Shown one piece after another: positions 49,586-60,774 of a stretch of 64,000 bases of DNA. The stretch's first letter is position 1. Each line of letters opens with the position of its first letter. Origin of the DNA: Cephalotus follicularis (lineage: Eukaryota > Streptophyta > Magnoliopsida > Oxalidales > Cephalotaceae); NCBI GenBank assembly GCA_001972305.1, contig BDDD01002235.1, forward strand, positions 124,001 through 188,000, written 5' to 3'. Under the pieces are notes generated by a model. It was not told the origin of the DNA, searched no databases, and saw nothing but the letters and a program-made list of their open reading frames with translations. The position numbers were made by a program, and so were the translations under genes.

Positions 49586-50389
49586 TTGTAAGATGTAAAA
49601 AAATTCAAAGAGGAAATAAAGATGAATTTTTTCTTCCAAAATTTGTGTTCAGTATCATAGTTCAAAGTTTGCAAGGGACCGGAGGCCCAATATTCATGTC
49701 TTTAAGCCTCTGAACAGCCACCAGTCAACCCCCTCTGGAGAGAACAAGCACTAGCCGAGGTCTCAAACAGACCGAGGATAAACAAGACTCCTTCTGAGGA
49801 GCATCTAAAACCATACAAGCAAAAGAGTTCCAAGGAAGCAATAAGACTCCCCAGGGAGCAAGCACTGGTCGGTAATACCATAGGAACTTGATCCACCAGA
49901 CCTAAAATCATGTCTTGAAAGACGAATCCATGAGAAATCGCAACGATCAAGTTCGTCGAACTGAGCACTTTAATAGAAGTGTCCCTACGTGGACTGCAAG
50001 CTCAGCCGGTCTGTCCTAAAACCTAATGGGTCAGACGATACTCTGCTCGGCAAACCCATAGGAATTTGTCCGAGCATACCAAGACCTTAGTCTACGAACA
50101 CAGCAGAACTCGTAAAGACTAAGTTAAAATTACTTAAGCACTTTTTAAACAGCGTCCTACGAGGATTATTAAGCTTAAGTGATCATATATTCAAGAATCC
50201 AATAAGTTGGGCTAAGGAAAAATTCCTAAGAGAATTATGAACACATATATATGCAGAGCTCAAGTACATGATACAAGAAAAGTAAAGATAGGAATCCAAG
50301 AATGTCAAAAGGATCTCTTTTCATTCATAATAAAAAAGTTACAAGTTCATGAAAAATAAAAAATATTCAAGGCAAAACAAAAATCTATC

Positions 50390-53150
50390 CTAAGCCTCAT
50401 CCCCGGAAGGGATGTCTACCACGGATGGAGGAACTGGAGGAGCATATTTTTTCGTCAGAGGAGGAAGAGGAGGAGGGTCCTCAAAGCGGGGCCCAGGAGG
50501 AAGAGGTAGATCATCCTTCGTGGTCCGAACTGAGGCAAGCTCCTCAGCATTGATGGGAGAAAGAGGCTCAGCAACTAAGGCCCCAAGGTTTCCGTCCTCG
50601 GTGGGTGCAGCAAAGGGAACCATGTCATGGCCATTAGGCGACCAACTGGGATCCTGAGCACAACTTTTCTCTTCATCGAAGGCTTTGAAGGCTTCATCGA
50701 AGGCTCTGAAGGCTTCATACTCAGCCTCTTCAACGCCCTCTGGGATGAAGTCATACTCTGCCATCAAAGGGTCACAGACAAAGGAGTCCAACGGGAGATC
50801 CGAAAGGCACTCGACCATGTTTTGGCAGCTATAATACCCCCGACGAAAATTAGCCGAAGACTTCTTCAAAACATCGCGGTTGAAATCCTCAGAAGACTTG
50901 TAGAGGTCCATGGCCTGATCCATGGCATCTCGGAACTCAGTTGATGCCTTAAAATCCAGGACTGCCCTCTCTACAGTGGCTTTGGCCCTAGCATCCCCAA
51001 GCTCTTAGGACTTGGTTAACTGGTTATATAGAGCCTCCAGCCTGCCCTCGAGCTCAATTTCCCGCTCCATGGCAATAATCTTGAGCCCTCTCTCCTTCCT
51101 GGCCTCCTCCATGGCTCGATCCTTCTCGGCCGCCAAGCCATCTTGGACACCCAGCACTTCATCCAGCTAAGCACGTGCCACGACCAGATACCTATTCAGC
51201 TCAGCATTCTTAGCCTTGAGCTACTCGTACAAGCTGGCCTCCTGGTTAGTTCTGTTCATCAGAAGATGGGCATTGACCATGGCCTGAGGAAAAAACAACG
51301 GTTTAGAACTAGAAAAAGTTTAAAAAAGAAAGTTAATGTAAGTGTGCTTACCCGATGGCAGCACTGGAAGAGGTTGGTCCAGAGCTGCCCTGTCGACCAC
51401 TCCTCCCTTAGCCCCAGTTCATAGGGGAACATGGCTACTCTGCCCAGCTCCGTGGTGACCCTGGACGTCTTTAGAAAAACTCCGGCTAGGCCAAGCTCTC
51501 CCATTATATCCCTCACTGTGCGAGCTTCGTAGCAGGGCAAGGATGGTGTGGATCACAGAGGCGCCCCTCTACGGATTCGTTCTGGGGAGCCTTCCCCTTC
51601 TCCGTCCGCTGCCTTTTTGAGGGACGGGCGAGTTCAGCGTCAGTCATGGGTTCCCTGGTTTCAGCAGCTCGAGCCTCTTCAGTAGCCCGGGCCCCTTCAG
51701 CAGCACGGGCCTTTTCAGCAGCCCTGGCCTCTGCAGCCATGGCTTCTCCAGCCCTTGCAGCCCTGGCCTCTGCAGCTCTGTCCTCTATCCCCCTGCCAGC
51801 CCTGGCTTCCTCGGCTCCAGCAGCTCGGGTTTGGTTGGCCACATCGGCATTGGCAGAGTTAGTCTCTTCCTCTGCGCGCCTGGCCTCCTCGAATAGGACC
51901 GGGGGTAGCTCATCAAGTCTGGCCCTCGCATCAGCCCGCCTGGCTGACCTCCTCTCCGCGGCCCTCCGGGACTTCTCCAAGGCCTTCTGACTCATCTTGA
52001 AATCTCTCCTTTGTACCTCTGGGTCGGCAGCACGGGCCTGTTCACGGCTAGCCCTGATCAGGTCCATGGCTGAATCTTGGGATGCCATCTCTGCACAGTC
52101 AATCTAAGAAGCAGTTAGTGAAACATCAAAAAGTTAGATATAAACTTAAAGAGAAAAGTTTTCCCAGAGAAAGCTAAGTACGACTCTCTCCTTGGGTCGT
52201 CGCTGAGGAAGTAGCTCCACCATGGCCATCTTGGTCCCTCTCTCTCCGGATCCCCATAGGAACCTCCTCCGCGTCCAGCTCTAGCCTGGCTCTACGACCT
52301 AGGGATATGCTGAGCCCATGTCACCGTAGGCAGTCCTCGGACACCACCTTGAGCACGTTCTCGGGTGCAAGGGCCGAAAGCCTTCTCAGGTCGGCGGTTT
52401 CTTCCCTGGTCAGAAATGACCTCTGGTTCAGAAGCCCTGTATCCAGTGTATCTGTCCAAGGACAGGGGATGAAGCCGGGAAGGTTCTTGACCCGAAAATA
52501 TTTTTCCCTCCAGCGCCTGACTGTCTTGGTGTTCTCCAACCGCAGCTTAGGGCGACCCACGCGTGACTTAAAGTAAAAGCCGCGCTTCTTTGGGGAGGAA
52601 ACCATCGTGTGGAATTCCTTGAACAGCCTAAGTGTGGGCACTGCATCTGCTTCAAGACAGCGTACAAGGAATCCAAAGATGAACCCCCAGGACTGAGCTT
52701 GCAGCATCAACGGATGAATCCGGTAATGCCCGAGGACGGTAATGGCGAATGGAGGCAGCGGAAGTTTCAACCCATGCTCCAAATCATCTTGGAACACCAC
52801 AAAGTGCTCGAGTAGGTTCACAGTGACTGACCTGGGGTCAACCGGAATTTGCAAGTCCAGGCCACCAGGAATAGAGAACTCCTTGACTAATTACGCCAGT
52901 TTTTGTGGCGCATGGTAGTCTCGTCGAAATAGGGCTGGAAAACGTCAACCCTGGCCGCCGTGGACTCAATATTTGGATCTCTAGCAGCGACAACATCCAT
53001 CTCCACCCTCATATTGAGGGGGCGCTGAGCAATGGTAACCCCCACAAATGCTTGGGCCACCACCTCCGGATGTCTGATTGTTCTCGTGGTTTGTTTTGTT
53101 CTGGGCATGGGGTTGTCAGAGAGAGAGGAAGAAGAGGACGCAGTGGACAT
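50390..53150 (-). pseudogene. Antisense gene of the Tat element (Transposase_28-like, coiled coil)
   Basis: On the minus strand a start at 53150 (MSTASSSS) leads to LVKEFSIPGGLDLQIPVDPR, then LPLPPFAITVLGHYRIHPLM, WGFIFGFLVRCLEADAVPTL and RWREKYFRVKNLPGFIP, a plant 'putative gypsy type transposon' (PF04195-like) domain. A one-base shift lies near 52885. A likely intron (about 52185-52093) ends TGACTGTGCAG. The next exon (52088-51351) is rich in Ala/Arg/Glu and ends at GTAAGC. A second intron ends TTTTTTCCTCAG near 51284. The last exon is a coiled coil (ELNRYLVVARA, ALYNQLTKS) with three stops, then MDQAMDLYKSSEDF to 50390, proline-rich at the end. A TATA-like TTTAAATA lies about 190 bp upstream. 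Exon limits are estimates. The function is unknown. Confidence 0.75.
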
Positions 53151-53789
53151 GAAGACCTCAGGAAGAAAAAGCAAGAAAAGCAGAAATTGTCAGAAGAAGT
53201 GATTCACCTGAGAATCTGGGTGAAGTAGAAGACGAAGAAGAAGCCGATTGGAGGTGAGGAAGACAGGGAGTTTGCAAAAGTTTTAGGGTTTGAAAAGTAA
53301 GGAAGCGTAAAAAAAATATCCAGAAGGGATGGGGGTATTTAAAGTGCCTGGGAGTGCATCCAGACCATCCACCTCATCTGGTTTTAACGGTAGAGATCGC
53401 ATTATCTAATAAAGAGCGTGAAACGAAGAAATTAAGCGCGGGCAACGAAGCGTCAGGCGTGCAAAGGTTTAAAAAAAAAACTACGACACAATAATGGGCG
53501 TTATTTAATGGGGGATGGCCCAAGGCGCCTATCTGTCATGATATGACTCTTCAAATACTTAAGTTTGGGCCGTAGGACTGGGCCCACTTGAGGACTGGTC
53601 TGTCTTATCCACAGAAGGCAGTATCCCACACAAAGCCACGTGCGCTCCACGTGCATCTTCCTCAGCTAGGCAAAACTCAGCCCAGCAAATGAGGAGGACC
53701 TGCAAAAGCCCATATCCAACAGTTGGCTAAGCCTGCCAAGGTTACGTGACGGAGGTTTGCTCGAGTATTAACTCCCAGCTCTGCTCCTA

Positions 53790-54695
53790 TTATGTGGGGA
53801 AAAGTTTACTTATACCAAGAAGGACACGCGTCATCCTCAGACGTAGCCAAGTGTCCAGGGGTTTTTGGAGTTCATAGGGATGTTGGTCAGAGCAATCTCC
53901 TTAGCCCAAGCAAGAGAAGCAGGTGGGGGTACCCACCTCAGCACCAGTGCCGAGGACCTCCTCTTCCTCGAGTTCAGTGCCTAGGAACTCCTGCTCCGTG
54001 GCATTGCGGAGGATGCCCACCTCGGCACCAGTGCTGAGGACCTCTTCCTTTTAGGGCCTAGTACCGAGGACCACCTCCTCCGCGGCCTCAAGGCTGAGGA
54101 GGTCCTGCTGGTTTCTATGGCGGAGGACGATTTCTTCGGTAACATGACAGAGGACCTAGTGCCCCCAGGCACAAGCTCTTGAAGCCGGAAAGGGTCCAGA
54201 GCACTTCCTCTTCCTCCTCTTACTCAGGATGAGGCGTAAGATCAGCCTATATTCCAGGAGTATATCTCTTCAAATATGGAAAGGATAAGATATGATAAGC
54301 ATCATACATGGTAAGTCCCACCAAATCAGGCAAAGATCAAGAGAAACGCCCGAGATCCTCGACATTTCCCCAGGGGCACAGTAATTACCTCTGATTTACA
54401 CGCTCAGGTAGTTACAAACCAGCACTATAAATACAAGAATCAAAGACATATCTCGGGTCAGCCATTTTTACACTAAAAGAACCTTGTTTTCTCTGTGCAA
54501 AGCCTAACTTGAGCATTGGAGTGTCCCCGGGAGAACAACCTCCTGGACCTTCATCGTGTTTGTTCATCTGTGCAGGGAAAACATTCATACAGTCATCCTC
54601 AACCTTCATCTCAAAGCATTCAAAGAAGCGTTTTCCTCAAAAAATAAAAACCCTCCACGTAGGACACTGTTGAACGAAGGATTTTTGCATCAACA
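53790..54695 (+). repeat. 3' LTR of the Tat element
   Basis: Matches the 5' LTR along its length, starting TTATGTGGGGAAAAG (TG changed to TT) and ending TTTTTGCATCAACA. It has the same palindromes, TATA-like box and CTCTGTGCAAAGCCTAACTT leader. Small indels and substitutions separate the two copies. No clear polypurine tract is seen just before it. Confidence 0.87.
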
Positions 54696-54700
54696 ATATA

Positions 54701-54989
54701 TATTATTAGTGTTTATAAAATGTAATTATTAGATATTATAGTATCCATGAAAAAAATATTCTATGTATTGAATATAGTAAGAAATCCCTTGCATAGCTGA
54801 ATGATAGTTTTTTCGACAAATAATTATTTAGTTAAGTACATTGAAAAAGAAATATTTTTTTATTTTAATAATGAAAATATCTTACAATTCCTTCAAGATA
54901 TAAAAACTCATAAAGTCATTGAAAAATTGCCTCTTTGTGCCTATATTAATTTTGTTTAAAGAATTCTACATATGGCAATCTTGTATAGT
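54701..54989. other. Short AT-rich spacer between two elements
   Basis: No gene or clear repeat; probably original host or older element sequence. Confidence 0.5.
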
Positions 54990-55355
54990 TGTCACGTCCC
55001 AAACCGTAGGAAAACCTCACAATCTGACACGTGGCAAACCGTCCGTATAAACCATCCAAACCATCATAGTATACATCCAAAAATACGCTATAATTTAAAA
55101 TTTTAATCCATAAACATACATGCGGAAACATCATTCAACATTCATGTACATAAGCCCAACTATATACACAACATCATAATATGTCTGAAGTGCTGTCACA
55201 AATTGGCATGTCAAAACAATAATTCTTATACATTCCAAATCTCATATAATGTAGATAAACAAATACTAGACTTCATCTGGAACTGGAGCTCCTGCTCACA
55301 AACTATCATGTCCGCTCACTTCGAGGTGTCCTCAGTACTCGGCCCTAGTTGTTGT

Positions 55356-55374
55356 ACCCATTTCGAGAATGGGT
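55356..55374 (-). promoter_or_regulatory. Conserved LTR hairpin, copy 3
   Basis: ACCCATT and AATGGGT form a perfect 7-bp stem about 375 bp from the LTR 3' end. Confidence 0.7.
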
Positions 55375-55721
55375 TAGCCAAACACAGCCCTGTAGGTAAT
55401 ATTATATGCAATGAAATGTACGGTTTATAAAAGTATATGCATGGCATGTGAAACGCATGAATGCCAATTATGGACAATATTAGCACATCAACCGTCCCTA
55501 AGCGGTGGCATACATAACGATTTCCTAACCATAGAATCACAATCCATACACCCTAGGTCTACATCCGTCAATCAATTCGTAACCATACATAGGGACAAAC
55601 AATTTGTAGGGTCAAAGTACTCCTCTGCCTCTTCGGTCCGAGATAGTACCACCATCGTCTATACACCCTCTGTGTCATTGCCGTGTGGAGCATGAGATAA
55701 CTCTAGCCACATAATCCGTAC

Positions 55722-56424
55722 TGTTTAGCATAAAAATGTGTTGTTTTTAATGCATTATTTTTTATATTTTTATGCTTGGAATAGACTACTTTGGTTGTGT
55801 ATTAATGATTTTCAGGTACAAGTGTTTAATCACCAAAGTGCAAGAATACTACTCAAAAATGTGCAAAATTGGAGTTAAAAGTGCAAAGATAGAAGAAATG
55901 CCAAATTCTGCAGAAAACAGGGCAAAGAAGTCGACGTCTTTCAAGAAGAAGTCGACGCCTTTGCTGGTTTCATCAAAATGCATCGATGCCTTTCATATGA
56001 GTCAATGTCTTTCCTGGGCTGGACAAATCACGTCGACGCCTTTCCAGAAGAAGTCGACGTCTTTTCTGGGCAAAACAACAATCTTCAAACGAGCTATGAA
56101 AAAGAAGTCGACGTCTTTCAAGAAAAAGTCGACGCCTTTCATGCAGATCGACCTTTTTCAACATTCACATCGATGTCTTTCAGCGAAATTGTCCTGTAAC
56201 TTTTGAGCAAAAGAAGTCGACGCCTTTCAAGAAGAAGTCGACGCCTTTCTCTCGCATTTCAGTAAAGTCGCGATTTTTACACAAAGAAGTCGACGCCTTT
56301 CCAAAAGAAGTCCGCCTAGGTTGGATAAATTATAACTAGTTTACGTTTCCCTGCGTTCGACCCGTTACTGCATGATCCGTGCACTTGCGGCTATAAATTT
56401 TAAAACATCATATTCTTTTTAACA
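55722..56424. mobile_element. Insertion of about 700 bp with repeated GTCGACGCCTTTC, possibly a solo LTR
   Basis: Compared with the sister LTR, whose matching region (about 59865-59850 on the opposite strand) is continuous, extra sequence begins at TGTTTAGCATAAAAATG and ends near TTTTTAACA. The TGTT/AACA ends and a CTGCGTTCGACCCGTTACTG stretch near 56352 resemble LTRs of Athila/Tat elements. About nine copies of AAGTCGACGCCTTTC, often in pairs, lie at 55925-56305. A perfect target duplication was not found; CCGTAC occurs on both sides (55716-55721 and 56436-56441), with 11 unexplained bases. Confidence 0.6.
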
Positions 56425-57159
56425 GTGAACAAGTACCGTACCGTAATGCTAGTCCTGAAGGTACTAGCCCGTACTAGAGATCTCTGTAATCCGTGCTATA
56501 TCGTATCCATCCACAATGCGGTGATCCCCGTAGGTTCACCCAAAAAGGGAAGATTATATATATTCGTGCAATGTGGCCTAACACCCATAACCTTCATAAC
56601 AGAAATGAAGATTATAAATGAGTTATCCCATCAAGTCTCAATCGTAGCAAACATACAAAGCCCGTAGCCCATGACAGTATAACCGTAGAAATGATAGGGA
56701 CCTAATATAAAGGATCACGTAAGATCCATTTGTCAAAATCGTTTTCTGTAACCGTTTTTCATACTTATTTTCCAAAACCGTTTTCCGTTTTCTTGGTTCC
56801 TATCGAAGTTATAAAAATAATGGAAAGGAGACCCAACTAGGATATTTGCGTCCAAACATCCCAATTGAACTATCCTAATCATTTATTGAAAACCATTTTG
56901 AAATCCATTTAAATGTTTATAAAACTCTTTTATTGAACTTTTCTTTAAAGTTCACTTTGAAGATTGATTTAGAAATTAAAGGTTTTAAAAGAGGATTCAC
57001 ATATGCTACAAGGCCTTAGAGAGACTTCATATGGTTCCCATTTGAATTTAAAATCATTTGGGGTTGAAAAGGGTTGGAAACATCGTGTTTTGCAGAGAAC
57101 AGGGCGCTAAATGCCAACCCTTTGCTTTAAAGCATCGACGTTTTGCCCATATTTTCCTA

Positions 57160-57460
57160 AGTTCTGATGTCTGACTTTGGGCTTTGGAGCTCTGACCTCT
57201 ACCTCTGAGGTTCGCTTTCAAGCTTTGATGTCTGACTTCGAGCTTTGAGCTATGACCTCTACCACTGAGGTCTGCCTTCTAGCTTTGATGTCTGACTTCG
57301 AGCTTTGAGCTCTGACATCTACCTCTGAGGTCTGCCTTCAAGCTTTGATGTTTGACTTTGAGCTTTGAGCTATGACCTCTACCTCCGATGTCTGCCTTCA
57401 AGCTCTGATATCTAACTTCGAACTTTGGAGCTCTAACCTCTACCTCTGAGGTCTGCCTTG
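57160..57460 (-). repeat. Tandem array of 60-bp units inside the reverse LTR
   Basis: Unit of exactly 60 bp (for example 57281-57340) repeated nearly five times, then decaying to about 57530. Marks are GAGCTCTGACCTCTACCTCT and AAGCTTTGATGTCTGACTTC. Because 60 is a multiple of three it keeps one frame open; the 67-aa frame there is a by-product. Confidence 0.85.
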
Positions 57461-58211
57461 GCATTCGGAGCTCTGCCTTCAACCTCCCAGGCTCTGCCTT
57501 AGCTTCTGAGCTCTTCCTTCAGCCTCTGTGCTTTGCAATAGACAATTGCTCTAAGCGTCGACTGTTATTTCTTAAGCAAAGCACCAACACTCTGATCGAA
57601 GGCATTGATGGTTTGTGGCCTTTGCAAAACATCGAAAACGGTTGCTAACAATTTGCAGTTCAATCCAATACCATTTAAATCAGTTTAAAATCCTATCTAG
57701 AGGAAGCTATAAGTTCTAATGGTCGATTATAAGTTGAAAACAACTTTAGATTTTCAGATCCGTACCCATAACCCATGATACAAGAGGGAGAAGAGATTAG
57801 GTTGTCAATTCTCTCTCTGATCTCCATTCTAATATGTTATTGAGCATAACAGACACCCTATTTCTTCCATCTAGCATACATACAACTATCTATAACCATA
57901 CAGTCATTCAATTCAGTCAAAATGCATGGATTCAAAGCATATATGTAGAATCTACCTCAATTTCGTTGAGAACGGAGAACAAGCTGTTTGGCTGCTTGAA
58001 TCCTTGTTACACTTCTCCCTTCAAGTTCTATAATCAGCCACGAGTCCAACGATTCTTTCATTGACCGTTTCTGCCGACTCTCTCTCTAACTTACTCTCTC
58101 ACTTCCGCTCTCTAAGAAAGGAAGAAGATGGAGAAAAATGAGAAGGAAAGGAAAAGTTAGCCTGTATATAGGCTCCTTGGGTGAAAAAACTTAAAAACTA
58201 CGTTTAAGTTC

Positions 58212-60580
58212 TGTAAGCCCCGGGTTTTTATATGTATGGAATGGTATGTATTATTGTTTGTACTTATACGGTATTGTATGGATGGATGACATGGATTGTA
58301 TATAATATATACTATTTTTCACTTCTATGTCTGTTTACGGGTAAAGGGGGTTCAGTAGAACCTGATCGTAGCTTTTAAGATTTTTGCCTAAAGGGAGCCT
58401 ATTTCTATATATAGGCGGTTCGGCTCTTTCTATTCTCATTTTTCATTTCTCGTTCAATTCTTGAGAGAGTGTGAGTTAGAGAGAGAAAATGGGAGAAATC
58501 GAGCAATTAATGTATCTTTGGGATAGTGGCAGAGTATAGAACCTGAAGAGAAAAGCAGACCGAGGATTCAAGCAACATATTCTCCATTCTCAGCCAATTT
58601 AATGTAGGTTCTACCTATGCTTCCATTTTCTTATTGTGATGGATTTGAATGGATTTCATGGCTATGGATGATTGCATATATGCTACATGTATGGATTAGG
58701 GTATTTATTATGGCTTTAAACGGATTGAAATGGGAATCAAAGAGAGAATTGAGAGATTAGGTTTATAGGCCTAATCCTTTTTCTCTCTAGATTCATGGGT
58801 TATGGGTACGGACTTGAAAGGTTAAGATTGCTTTTATGTTACTACTGACCTTAGGGGCATATAGCTGCCTTTGGATAAAATTTAAACAGATTTAAATGGT
58901 TTTAAATTGGATTTTACAATGGATTAGACGAACTGCTGACCTTACTGCTGACCTTAGGGGCATATAGGCGTTGACGCTTTGATCGCGCAAACCGTCGACT
59001 CTTCCATGTAAAGGTCGACGCTTAAGGACCAAACTGTCGATGCTTTATGTGTTGTTAAGCTGTTGATGCTTAGTGCACTCGACGATGCTTTGGCACTAAC
59101 CGTCGTCGATGCCTAGTACTAAAGCGTCAACGCTTAGCGCCCTGTTTCAACCAAATTACCATGTTTTCAACTGTTTTCAATCCCAAATGGTTTTCTCTTC
59201 AAATGGATTCCAAAGGAAGCCTCCCTAAGGCCTTTTAGCCTATGTGAATCGTCTTTTAACATCTCAAATCTTCAAATCAACTTTTAAAGTGATTCTTTAA
59301 AGAAAAATTTCAACAAAAGAGTTTTTTTATACAAATGGTTTTCAAGAATGGTTAGGATAGATCAATTGGGACATTTGGATGCAGATATCCAAGTTGGACT
59401 TCCTCTCCATTGTTTTACAATTTTGATAGGGACCAACAAATGGAAAACAGTTTTGGAAATGCTTATGAAAAAAAAAAATGACTATCCAAACGGTTATGGA
59501 AAATGGTTTCAAAACGGTTTTGACGAAGTGGATCCTACGTGATCCTTTATATTAGGTCCCTATCATTTTTACGGTTATATGGATACGGACTACGGGTATG
59601 GTACGACTATGATTGGTACTTGTTATGGTCGAGACTTGTCGGAATAACCCATTTATAATCTTCATTTCTGTCATGAAGTATTATAAGTGTAGGCCACATA
59701 TTATACGTATATGGCATCCACCATTTTTGGGTGACCTATGGGCATCACCACATTGTGGATGGATAGGGCACAGTTATGGCATAGATCGCACAGATCTCTT
59801 CTATGGGCTAGTACCTTCGAGACTAGTATTACGGGCTAGTACCTTTGGGACTAGCATTACGGTATGAATTACGTGGTCGGTGTTATGCTATGCCCCACAA
59901 GGCTATGGCACGGAGAGTGTATAGACGGTGGTGGTACTATCTTGGGTCGAAGAGGCAGAGAAGTACTTGAACCTACGGATTGATTATCCCTATGGATAGT
60001 TATAGATTGTTTATGGAGTGTTTACAAGCCTATGGTCTTTGATGTGTTTAGGACTAGTGAAGTATACCACTGCTTAGGGACGGTTGATATACTGAAGCTA
60101 TTCGTAATTGGCATTCATGCACATAATATGTCATACATATATATCTGTTTTATCTGTTGCATTCATAGAATATAGTGTAGCCTACACAGCTATTGGTTGC
60201 TGACCCATTCTCGTAATGGGTCAGGTGCAGGTGAAGCTCCGAAGTGATCAGATGGACTGGATCGCAGCATAGGATTTCTTGTAGTAGTACAGTCTTGTTA
60301 TATACCTTGTGTATATGATTTGGATGTATAAGAGACATATTGTAATTCAGCTATTGACCTGCCGGCTTGTAACAGCGCTTGAGATATATGTATTTGATGT
60401 TATGGATATGGATGTGCTTGTCTTTGAATATTGAATGATTTTCTTCCGCATGTATATGGTATTTAAAGTTTTAAATTTGTAGCCTATCTTGGTGTATTAT
60501 GCTACGTATATGATGGATGGTATGGATGAACCTGCCACGTGTCGAGCCTTAGGGTCCTCCTTGGGGTTCAGGGAATGACA
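58212..60580 (+). repeat. 5' LTR of the Del/Tekay-like element (2369 bp)
   Basis: Starts TGTAAGCCCCGGG and ends TTCAGGGAATGACA. A TATA-like TCTATATATAGGC lies near 58405, so about 2.1 kb of LTR is transcribed. Variants of GTCGACGCTT and CGATGCTT recur at 58965-59130. CCACGTGTCGAG lies about 45 bp from the end. Confidence 0.88.
60201..60223 (+). promoter_or_regulatory. Conserved LTR hairpin, copy 4
   Basis: TGACCCATT and AATGGGTCA form a perfect 9-bp stem with a 5-base loop, about 365 bp before the LTR end. Confidence 0.75.
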
Positions 60581-60587
60581 GTTTATG

Positions 60588-60600
60588 TGGTATCAGAGCC
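60588..60600 (+). promoter_or_regulatory. tRNA-Met-type primer-binding site
   Basis: TGGTATCAGAGCC lies eight bases after the LTR end. It is the usual primer site of plant copia and chromovirus elements. Confidence 0.88.
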
Positions 60601-60774
60601 ATGCTATATTGGCTATGCCAGGATAGGATCCTTGTCTATTGGAATTAAGTGACATAGATAAGAGTGTTGTTATTAGAATTGAGTGATATTGATAAGTTGT
60701 TGGATTGTTGAATCTGTTTTGGAATTATGATTATGAATTGGATAGCTAACTTTTGTCTCTTATACAAGGTAGAT

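Larger units (their letters stand above)
43023..54695 (+). mobile_element. Ty3/gypsy element of the Tat lineage, nearly full length (11.7 kb)
   Basis: Both LTRs, a primer-binding site, gag, protease, RT, RNase H, a second RNase H, integrase and a reverse-strand gene are present in this order. The flanks ATGTA (43018-43022) and ATATA (54696-54700) are a probable target duplication with one mismatch. The second RNase H and the antisense gene after integrase are marks of plant Tat elements. Pol has several stops and shifts and the antisense gene is broken, so the copy is probably not autonomous. The LTRs differ by scattered substitutions and small indels, so the insertion is not recent. Confidence 0.9.
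54990..58211 (-). mobile_element. Giant gypsy LTR, reverse strand, cut by the element at 58212
   Basis: On the minus strand the 3' end reads GGTTTGGGACGTGACA at 54990, with a G-box CCACGTGTC about 45 bp before it. The sequence runs parallel to the forward LTR at 58212-60580: the hairpin, GTACTAGCCC, TTTCTGTAACC-type and TATATAGGC regions correspond in order. The first ~150 bp of the LTR (the TGTAAG... start) are missing exactly where the forward element begins. So the forward element inserted into this LTR, and its remaining start should lie beyond the window. A second insertion lies at 55722-56424. Confidence 0.8.

Noticed and set aside
50412..50657. Gly/Arg-rich 81-aa plus-strand frame
   Set aside because: Mirror of the acidic, proline-rich end of the antisense gene.
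51646..51990. 114-aa Ala/Ser-rich plus-strand frame
   Set aside because: Mirror of the Ala/Arg/Glu-rich exon of the antisense gene on the other strand.
55922..56305. Regularly spaced GTCGACGCCTTTC repeats considered as a CRISPR-like array
   Set aside because: Unit is short and variable, spacers are not uniform, and the context is a plant retroelement.
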